Of a stretch of DNA of 28,872 nucleotides, positions 23,780-28,872 are shown piece after piece. Position 1 is the first letter of the stretch. Each line of letters begins with the position of its first letter. Both the position numbers and the translations under genes were made by a program. This DNA is from a virus. The notes under the pieces were generated by a model. That model did not search any database. It saw only the letters and a program-made list of their open reading frames with translations, and was not told the DNA's origin. The DNA lies in the IMG/VR virus record IMGVR_UViG_3300046321_000163, positions 1-28,872 of that record; one strand, written 5' to 3'.

Positions 23780-24314
23780 CTTTCATTGTTTTTTTGATTA
23801 TCGCATCTATATCTAAATCATCATTTGCCTGATTAAAAAATCTACGAGCAGTAATGCCAGGGTGAATCCATTTATTAGCATTTGTCGATTGACCTACTCT
23901 AACGAATTTAACTGGTCGAGTAGAGTTACGATTGAACGTACGTAAAAACCTCATTACACTTGGGTTAATTTGCGCCTGTTTTGTATTACCACCTAAAACG
24001 ACTGTTAAATACCAAGCCCCTTTGTTTGAAAACTTAACTTTGTCACTCGCTTGAAAACCTGGTTTCATATCAAATGATTCGCCACCGTTTTCAATTGCAT
24101 TAGCTAACGCACCGTCTAACTGTATATCGTATTGACTGTCTTTATTATCAACACTTAACGCCGATACGTAATCATTGTACGATGAGTATAGCGTCTTGTC
24201 GACATCGCCAATCAAATTTCGCATAAACTGATTGCCGATTTCAGTTGTGCATTTTTGTATCAAATCCTTTGCATCAGGAAAGGATAGTTCGATTGATTGA
24301 ATTGTGTACGTCAC
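23763..24314 (-). CDS. gp10-like tail-completion / head-tail joining protein
   Basis: This 183-residue protein resembles HK97 gp10-type neck proteins. The N-terminal part is helical (DLIQKCTTEIGNQFMRNLIG). Central beta segments are AWYLTVVLGG and RPVKFVRVGQS, and the signature near 148-160 is KWIHPGITARRFFNQA, equivalent to the WxHPGxxAxxFF pattern common in these proteins. The start is GTG at 24314, chosen because it follows an A/T-rich leader and the first in-frame ATG (residue 31) would remove the first helix. The downstream neighbour overlaps by 17 bases. Confidence 0.7.
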   Translation of the reverse strand: MTYTIQSIELSFPDAKDLIQKCTTEIGNQFMRNLIGDVDKTLYSSYNDYVSALSVDNKDSQYDIQLDGALANAIENGGESFDMKPGFQASDKVKFSNKGAWYLTVVLGGNTKQAQINPSVMRFLRTFNRNSTRPVKFVRVGQSTNANKWIHPGITARRFFNQANDDLDIDAIIKKTMKDAGFN

Positions 24315-24368
24315 TATTTATAAATTATTTGTGCACTAAGTTTTTGATCGTTAATGTTTTATTGTTAA

Positions 24369-24497
24369 TTATTTTTGAAGTTCTCTTTGATCGTTATGAA
24401 GAGTTACTTGTATTTTGTTTTTGGTATTTTTAGAAAAAACAGGCGTATGCATTTTACCTGACTGCATACCTAACGATCCCATTGAAGTCGTTCCCAT
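24369..24497 (-). CDS. Small 42-residue peptide behind the duplicated promoter
   Basis: A 42-codon frame starts at ATG 24497, just after promoter-repeat copy C (-7 box ends 27 bases before). The peptide begins MGTTSMGSLGMQSGKMHTPV and ends with a charged tail (QVTLHNDQRELQK). The first 20 residues are Gly/Met/Ser-rich. No homolog recognised. The promoter placement mirrors that of the gene at 6065-6481, so it may be a short cargo peptide or the stump of a larger one. An upstream extension from TTG at 24554 would lie inside the promoter and is not favoured. Confidence 0.4.
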   Translation of the reverse strand: MGTTSMGSLGMQSGKMHTPVFSKNTKNKIQVTLHNDQRELQK

Positions 24498-24507
24498 TTG
24501 TGAGTAA

Positions 24508-24570
24508 TTTTGAATATTTTTGATAAAGATACTCGTTTTGTTTAAAATTAGCAACAGGACGGTGTTTATT
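24508..24570. repeat. Promoter-leader repeat, copy C
   Basis: These 63 bases match 6484-6546 with a single difference. The copy begins at the stop codon of the zinc-ribbon gene (24566-24568), whose TAA lies inside the repeat, and ends before the ATG at 24497. Confidence 0.9.
24524..24554 (-). promoter_or_regulatory. Bacteroidota-type promoter (cassette copy C)
   Basis: Minus strand: TTG (24554-24552), 20-base spacer, TATCTTTA (24531-24524), identical to copy A. Predicted start is near 24517, ahead of the 42-residue peptide and the tail-completion gene. Confidence 0.65.
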
Positions 24571-25354
24571 CTATTTTATATTGATCTACCGGATGTGAAA
24601 ATGTGTTATCGAATAATTGACCAACAACTGCATTAGGCGTTGTCGATAGCTTAGTGAATACATAATGCGCTTTTTTTGCAACTGCATGTGCTGGCATATG
24701 AGTAACATCATCAGTACTGGTTTTTTTTATATTAGTCACCATTACTTCACGTATCATTTCTACAATATGAAAAACATCGAAGTGCTCGTATCTTATCGAG
24801 ACGAGACTGTTAGGTTGCACATTTGATCCTGTAAATGTTATCACATTACCATCGGTTGTGTATTCGGTGGTCGTTAATGGCAACAACTTAGTTGATTCAT
24901 TAACGAATAAAAATGCATCCTCTACTTGATTGATATAGTAAACTGAGCGTGCTTGTTTAGTACTGTTGACGAACAGCACTTCACTGTAATACGCTTTGCT
25001 GTCAAGATACGTAATCTTATCCATGTAACCAATCTGTTGAGTGGACATAGCAGTAACTTGTTTACTACCAGTCTCCTCCTCACCCCAATCACGCTCATCT
25101 CTACGAGCAGTAGTTCCAGTTGATAGGACTCTTGTTTTGACTGGGTTGTAGAACACAAATCCTAAACCACCACAATTCATGCAAGACAATAAGTGATCAC
25201 CACCTTTTGTCTTGCATGGACATCTTATAGCACGCTCTATAATGACGTTATAACCCTTATTCCAAACGTTGTCGTCGAAGTGACTTTTTTTGAAATCAAC
25301 TCGACGTGCACTTGGCTGCGTAATCGGTGGTAAGTTTATATCGACTTGTGGCAT
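24566..25354 (-). CDS. Neck/connector protein with zinc-ribbon-like Cys cluster
   Basis: This 262-residue protein carries four cysteines near its start: RCPCKTKGGDHLLSCMNCGG gives Cys45, Cys47, Cys58 and Cys61, in a CxC...CxxCGGxG arrangement like a zinc ribbon, followed by LGFVFYNPVKTRVLSTG. The rest is beta-rich (AYYSEVLFVNSTKQARSVYY, GNVITFTGSNVQPNSLVSIR). Proteins with this Cys cluster are encoded in head-tail connector regions of several phages I know, so a structural adaptor role is likely. It sits between adaptor and tail-completion genes. Metal binding is inferred from spacing. Confidence 0.65.
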   Translation of the reverse strand: MPQVDINLPPITQPSARRVDFKKSHFDDNVWNKGYNVIIERAIRCPCKTKGGDHLLSCMNCGGLGFVFYNPVKTRVLSTGTTARRDERDWGEEETGSKQVTAMSTQQIGYMDKITYLDSKAYYSEVLFVNSTKQARSVYYINQVEDAFLFVNESTKLLPLTTTEYTTDGNVITFTGSNVQPNSLVSIRYEHFDVFHIVEMIREVMVTNIKKTSTDDVTHMPAHAVAKKAHYVFTKLSTTPNAVVGQLFDNTFSHPVDQYKIE

Positions 25355-25366
25355 GTTATAAATTAT

Positions 25367-25690
25367 TTACAACTGTTCATCTACTCTTTTATCAGTCGAT
25401 TCTCCACTTGCTGTTTGCGGTAACTGCATTTGTGTAATTGGACGAATCAAAGCTGCTCCTTTTTTCATTTGAACTTGTTTTGGACGAGTCAAATTAAGAG
25501 TCAATGTTTCTGTACCGTCACCGTTATCTGTAATAACAGACGTAGGAGAAGTGATAGTAGTCAAGGAATCTTTTGCTTTATTATCAGTCTTTTTGACGGT
25601 CTTTTTTACTGGCGTTTTAATTAACTCATAAGTAAAAAAGACCATTCCACTAATCATTGCGAACATAATTGTAAACATTAACGCTTTCAT
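25367..25690 (-). CDS. Small membrane protein inside the neck module
   Basis: This 107-residue protein (from ATG 25690) begins with a hydrophobic helix (MKALMFTIMFAMISGMVFFT, residues 1-20) and no lipobox, then a Lys-rich segment (KTPVKKTVKKTDNKAKDS) and a Thr/Gln-rich soluble tail. It has a type II (N-in) membrane topology or an uncleaved signal. An upstream TTG at 25708 is possible, but the ATG has the A/T-rich leader typical here and sits 35 bases after the -7 box. With its own promoter it may be a moron or membrane-directed accessory (superinfection exclusion or lysis-related); function unknown. Confidence 0.55.
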   Translation of the reverse strand: MKALMFTIMFAMISGMVFFTYELIKTPVKKTVKKTDNKAKDSLTTITSPTSVITDNGDGTETLTLNLTRPKQVQMKKGAALIRPITQMQLPQTASGESTDKRVDEQL

Positions 25691-25724
25691 TTTATAAAAT
25701 TTATTCAACTATCTGTTGATGCCA

Positions 25725-25755
25725 TAAAGATACATACTTTTAAAACGCGAGACAA
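25725..25755 (-). promoter_or_regulatory. Bacteroidota-type promoter for the small membrane gene
   Basis: Minus strand: TTG (25755-25753), 20-base spacer, TATCTTTA (25732-25725). Same -7 box and exact spacer as the duplicated cassette, but surrounding bases differ, so this is an independent promoter of the same class. Confidence 0.7.
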
Positions 25756-25809
25756 CACTAACAATAAAATATTTTTAAAATACCGATTTTTTAGTAGCTT
25801 TTTATCTCA

Positions 25810-26592
25810 TTAACAAACAGTCATCATAAGTCCTTTGTAAATTGCTCTTAAATCTAATAATGTAGCTCTAACTTCATCTGCATGTAGTTTAATGCGACCA
25901 GCGTAAATGCCACCTTGTGATGATGCTGTCGTTGATGTAGATTGGCTTAATCCGTCAATACTTACTGATTGGCTTGAAATGCCAGGTTGATAAGTTGTAT
26001 CTCCTAACACAGCTAATATCGCCATTAATGCGAGCTTAGCGACTACGTCAGAAATCAATGCTGGAACTACTTCAAATCCCGTCACGTAAGTTACATGCCA
26101 GTAATTTGGAATAAATGAGTGATTACCAAGACTGTAAAACGGAGACGATGTAGTGTAGTAAATTCCTTGTATGTTTGCTGAGGTGGATCCTCCTATTGTA
26201 TATACTGCTCGATTGGCAATGTTACCTTGTGCTTGATGACTCGTACTAAGCCATTCTTTTGGATAGGTCATTTGTTCAGATCCAGCAATTAATCCCTTTA
26301 CTTCAAAACACTCTTCACATGGATATGAGGTGCGAATGCAATTCCAATAAACCCAATCATTCGATACGAAGTCTTTGCTTTCGTGTATAATTTGTTTGGT
26401 TAGTTTGAGATCTAAATACGTTTCAAGTTGATTGATCGCTATTCGAATACTTGATTCGATCGCAGAAGGGGATATGTTATCACCATTACTCGTAACAAGA
26501 GGTATTCCTGACATATACTCAGCAATTAACGTTTCGTATGATAATAGAATATCGTATCTAACTTGAAATATACCTGTTAGAACTAAGCTCAT
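25810..26592 (-). CDS. Head-tail adaptor / connector protein
   Basis: This 260-residue protein fits the adaptor that binds below the portal. It has the N-terminal segment ISPSAIESSIRIAINQLETY (41-60) followed by DLKLTKQIIHE, a layout seen in gp6-type connectors. The centre has aromatic turns (YNW-type motifs and SYPCEECFEVKG), and the C-terminal helical end contains AGRIKLHADEVRATLLDLRA. It starts at ATG 26592 with an AAAAGG-like stretch 8 bases upstream, one of the few Shine-Dalgarno-like contexts here. A homolog in phage K is about 300 residues. Assignment relies on order and the N-terminal pattern. Confidence 0.65.
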   Translation of the reverse strand: MSLVLTGIFQVRYDILLSYETLIAEYMSGIPLVTSNGDNISPSAIESSIRIAINQLETYLDLKLTKQIIHESKDFVSNDWVYWNCIRTSYPCEECFEVKGLIAGSEQMTYPKEWLSTSHQAQGNIANRAVYTIGGSTSANIQGIYYTTSSPFYSLGNHSFIPNYWHVTYVTGFEVVPALISDVVAKLALMAILAVLGDTTYQPGISSQSVSIDGLSQSTSTTASSQGGIYAGRIKLHADEVRATLLDLRAIYKGLMMTVC

Positions 26593-26653
26593 CTTGAATA
26601 CCTTTTTGTTCGAGTAATGATGAAAAATTGTGATTATGACTTGTTTGTAATTG

Positions 26654-27292
26654 TTACAACTTAACGATTCCTTTTAAGAAACTGGCTAATGTTTCGATTT
26701 CGCTGTATTGACTGTAATCTTTCTTTTTAACTCCTTGAGCTTTTGCGAGAGCGACCAAGTCATCGTAAGTCATCGTTAATAACGCTTCGTAAATTTGTGC
26801 AGTCTCATCAACGACAGATGTTTGATTTGAGTGATCAGATGTTGAATCTACTACTATATCACCCTCAACAACAACAGGATGTAGTAACGCTGCTTCTGCC
26901 TCAGCTTTTTCAACTGCTGCTATTTTTTCAGCTAATTCGATTTCTTGTGCTGCGTACAATGCTTTTGCTGCATCGTCAGCTTCTCGCTTTTGTTTTGCGA
27001 TTAAAACAGCCTGTTCTTTTTCAGCATTTTCAATCTGTTTGATTTGAGCTAATCTGTCGATTTCAGCTTGTTTTTTTGCGTTTTCAGCTTCATTGATTTG
27101 ATCTTGTGTAAGAGTTACTTCTTTGTTAGAAATTGCTTCAAATACACACAAATCACTGAAATCACTAAGGAGCTCCTCTACGAGTGAATCATCAAGCTCA
27201 CATATGCATTGATCGTCAAAAGTAACGATAGTGCCTGCAAGATTAACTGATTGACCTGCTCTATGTAAGAGACTTGTTGATATCTTTGCCAT
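26654..27292 (-). CDS. Capsid-adjacent coiled-coil protein with HeH-like C-terminus
   Basis: This 212-residue protein directly follows the capsid gene. Residues ~60-135 are an Ala/Glu/Lys/Gln-rich coiled coil (VTLTQDQINEAENAKKQAEI, AEKIAAVEKAEAEAALLHP). Residues ~1-60 are compact and Cys-containing. The C-terminal ~45 residues (YEALLTMTYDDLVALAKAQG, then VKKKDYSQYSEIE) resemble helix-extended loop-helix (HeH/Rho-N) domains often fused to phage head-completion proteins. It lies downstream of the strong terminator at 27325-27360, so it would be expressed at a lower level than the capsid protein unless read through. Role: probable head decoration or neck protein. Confidence 0.55.
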   Translation of the reverse strand: MAKISTSLLHRAGQSVNLAGTIVTFDDQCICELDDSLVEELLSDFSDLCVFEAISNKEVTLTQDQINEAENAKKQAEIDRLAQIKQIENAEKEQAVLIAKQKREADDAAKALYAAQEIELAEKIAAVEKAEAEAALLHPVVVEGDIVVDSTSDHSNQTSVVDETAQIYEALLTMTYDDLVALAKAQGVKKKDYSQYSEIETLASFLKGIVKL

Positions 27293-27324
27293 GATGATAT
27301 TGATTAAAATGTTTTAAAAACGAG

Positions 27325-27360
27325 AAGCGTGACGACGACTTTTACTTCGTCGTCACGCTT
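27325..27360 (-). terminator. Hairpin terminator after the major capsid gene
   Basis: A perfect 14-base-pair stem (AAGCGTGACGACGA with its complement) encloses an 8-base loop, followed on the minus strand by CTCGTTTTT, an almost immediate U-run. It sits 57 bases after the capsid stop and 33 bases before the next ATG, so it probably limits transcription into the neck genes and keeps capsid mRNA abundant. Confidence 0.85.
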
Positions 27361-27416
27361 ACTCAACTCAATTATTAACCCAAATAAATTATGAAAACCT
27401 TACGCTCTTTTTGTTC

Positions 27417-28872
27417 TTATGCTCCAATATTAATAAAGCGTACGACCTTTTTAGGTGCATACAATTGCGGAGTTCCATATAACAACATCATAAAACGAGA
27501 TGATGGCCCGATTACTGCGAGATCCATCTTCATCAATGGAGCTAACTGTTTGAACTCGAAAATGTCAGTTGAGTTCTCATAAAGAAAACATTGTTGCGTA
27601 TCAGGCATCCAGCGGTTACGGTTACGAACCAAGTTTGGTCCTGCGTTATCATAGCCTGCTGTACGTTCAGCAGTACTCACTGTAAACAATGGGTAATACT
27701 TACGATCAGCACCTGTGCTTGTATCGTTCTTTTTCGTGCAATAAATAACATAGCACGTAGCAGGAATAGCACCACCTGGATCCGTAAATGATAAATCAAC
27801 TGATTTGCCAGCAGCAACTGCAAAAGCAGTAGTGGGATTCAACTCTAATAAGGCAGAGTTGCCGTAACGATTACGAGAAGTTACAGCAAAGAAATAATCG
27901 CCTGCGTCAGTAGTAGCAAACTTACTATACGCATCAGTAACAGCAGTAATTGGAGTGCCACCTGCAACAGGAGTGGACGGCGCCTTTGTACTCTCAGCAC
28001 CAGTTGATGTTGTTTTAGCAGGATCTGCATTCAAGAACTTATCGTAACCTAACTTGACATTACCGAACTGAGTTGCGACGTCAGTTACTCGTTGACCCAT
28101 TACACCAGCAGTTGTCTGAGGCGAGTTTGGTTGAATCAACTTCATAGACAAAAACGGCTTGATATATGAGGTCAATACTGACGGTGGACCCATTAGGGTA
28201 TCAGCATAACCATAGTTCTCGGTAATCGTTGTCGCAGCATCCTGTAAAATGTTGTCAGTCAACGGAGTACCACGTAAATCAATTACGCTATCGCTGGTTA
28301 AATACTGCTGCAAACCTGCGAATGCAGATTCGTGCTGAGCATAAATACCGTTCCACTCTTGATTAAGAGTCTTGGCATTACCAAACGCTAATGAACGATT
28401 CGCTTTACGCAAAATCCACATTGTGCCATTTTGGATTTCTTTTTGAATAGCAGAGCCAATACCAGGTTGAGTGCGAACTAACTGCATTGGATGACTGACT
28501 GCACGAGTTACACCTAAGAACTTAACGTGCTCTGCCATTCTGCGATAAGTTGAATCTGCCTCCTCAGGCAATTCACCTTCGTTGTTAAAGCCACCAGCAG
28601 TTGAGCCGTAGTCCAACAGTTGATTGAATTCTTCAACGGTATTGTATGCGGGAGCTTTACCGATCATTTTCCAAAACGTAATATCCTGCTCTTTGAAGGT
28701 CAAAACCTTCAACGTATTCTCCAACGACTCTACCTTCAACGGTGCACCTGAGCCTGGAACCGCATCACCATAGACCGCAGCACCTGTTTTGTCGCCAGCC
28801 ATTAAGGCCTTATTCAACAAAGCAAGATCCGCCTGAGTTGTGGAGCCATCGAACATTGCATCGTTGCTCAGC
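27417..28872 (-). CDS. Major capsid protein (SPO1/Twort-like), 5' end at window edge
   Basis: This protein forms the icosahedral shell. It resembles the phage K/Twort capsid protein. Near residues 46-66 is LENTLKVLTFKEQDITFWKM, matching the family pattern LxDQITMLTWxxEDLxFY. The C-terminus (LMKMDLAVIGPSSRFMMLLY with G, then APKKVVRFINIG) matches the conserved PMMKLPLAxIN..FAVLWYGA..RAPKKWARIKN block. Between them, from about 285 to 410, lies an Ig/FN3-like insertion (DAGDYFFAVTSRNRYGNSA, ATCYVIYC), also seen in the family. The first ATG in the window (28856) lacks the A/T-rich leader typical here and the frame stays open upstream (LSNDA), so I think the true start is beyond the right edge. 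The stop is followed by a terminator. Confidence 0.9.
   Translation of the reverse strand, partial: LSNDAMFDGSTTQADLALLNKALMAGDKTGAAVYGDAVPGSGAPLKVESLENTLKVLTFKEQDITFWKMIGKAPAYNTVEEFNQLLDYGSTAGGFNNEGELPEEADSTYRRMAEHVKFLGVTRAVSHPMQLVRTQPGIGSAIQKEIQNGTMWILRKANRSLAFGNAKTLNQEWNGIYAQHESAFAGLQQYLTSDSVIDLRGTPLTDNILQDAATTITENYGYADTLMGPPSVLTSYIKPFLSMKLIQPNSPQTTAGVMGQRVTDVATQFGNVKLGYDKFLNADPAKTTSTGAESTKAPSTPVAGGTPITAVTDAYSKFATTDAGDYFFAVTSRNRYGNSALLELNPTTAFAVAAGKSVDLSFTDPGGAIPATCYVIYCTKKNDTSTGADRKYYPLFTVSTAERTAGYDNAGPNLVRNRNRWMPDTQQCFLYENSTDIFEFKQLAPLMKMDLAVIGPSSRFMMLLYGTPQLYAPKKVVRFINIGA

Noticed and set aside
24498-24554. Extension of the small peptide from a TTG at 24554
   Set aside because: That TTG is the -33 element of the duplicated promoter, so translation from it would require a transcript starting further upstream.
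1-28872. Stop-codon reassignment, as seen in some gut phages of Bacteroidota
   Set aside because: TAA, TGA (for example 12728, 20168) and TAG (5312) all end well-formed genes with correctly placed following starts, so the standard code fits.
1-28872. tRNA genes, CRISPR arrays, insertion sequences or integrase sites
   Set aside because: No cloverleaf, no regularly spaced repeat and no transposase- or integrase-like frame was found; the only notable repeats are the promoter-leader copies listed.

Overview
The window is part of a contractile-tailed (myovirus) bacteriophage genome. It is AT-rich, densely packed, and every gene I can support lies on the minus strand, so transcription runs from right to left. 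The major capsid protein resembles the SPO1/Twort/phage K (Herelleviridae) type, and the portal, tail and baseplate genes fit that architecture. Gene starts mostly lack a Shine-Dalgarno sequence and have A/T-rich leaders. Several intergenic regions carry TTG-N20-TATCTTTA-like promoters, close to the Bacteroidota -33/-7 consensus (TTG, TAnnTTTG). I therefore infer a Bacteroidota host, but the window holds no host DNA. All three standard stop codons are used and no tRNA gene was seen.

Layout in transcription order (right to left). The major capsid protein (cut by the right edge) is followed by a strong hairpin terminator. Next comes a neck/connector block: a coiled-coil protein, a head-tail adaptor, a small membrane protein with its own promoter, a zinc-ribbon protein, a 42-residue peptide behind a duplicated promoter, a gp10-like tail-completion protein, a likely tail terminator and a 77-residue protein. 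The tail shaft follows: sheath (own promoter), tube, two overlapping chaperone-position genes and the tape measure. The baseplate operon is tightly coupled (overlapping or abutting start and stop codons): hub, spike, gp25-like wedge, J-like wedge and a 545-residue wedge/tail protein. Two accessory proteins lie in one reading frame separated by a single TAA. Then come another tail/baseplate protein, a gene-start relic, the collar-domain tail fibre, a small accessory gene behind the second copy of the duplicated promoter, a spanin-like two-TM protein and an unknown 243-residue protein. Last are the portal, a ParB-like fusion protein and a prohead protease with a long scaffold-like tail that runs off the left edge.

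The genes together build the neck, tail, baseplate, fibre and part of the head. The large terminase, a separate scaffold gene and an endolysin were not seen and presumably lie outside.

The most unusual items are: (1) a roughly 63-bp promoter-leader cassette at two loci 18 kb apart, with a third partial copy that also carries the first 12 codons of a gene, suggesting a recombination platform for cargo genes; (2) a portal-adjacent protein combining a ParB/sulfiredoxin-like domain with a putative Cys-His-Asp domain; (3) two accessory ORFs in one frame across a single TAA; (4) separation of portal and protease from the capsid gene by the whole tail module.
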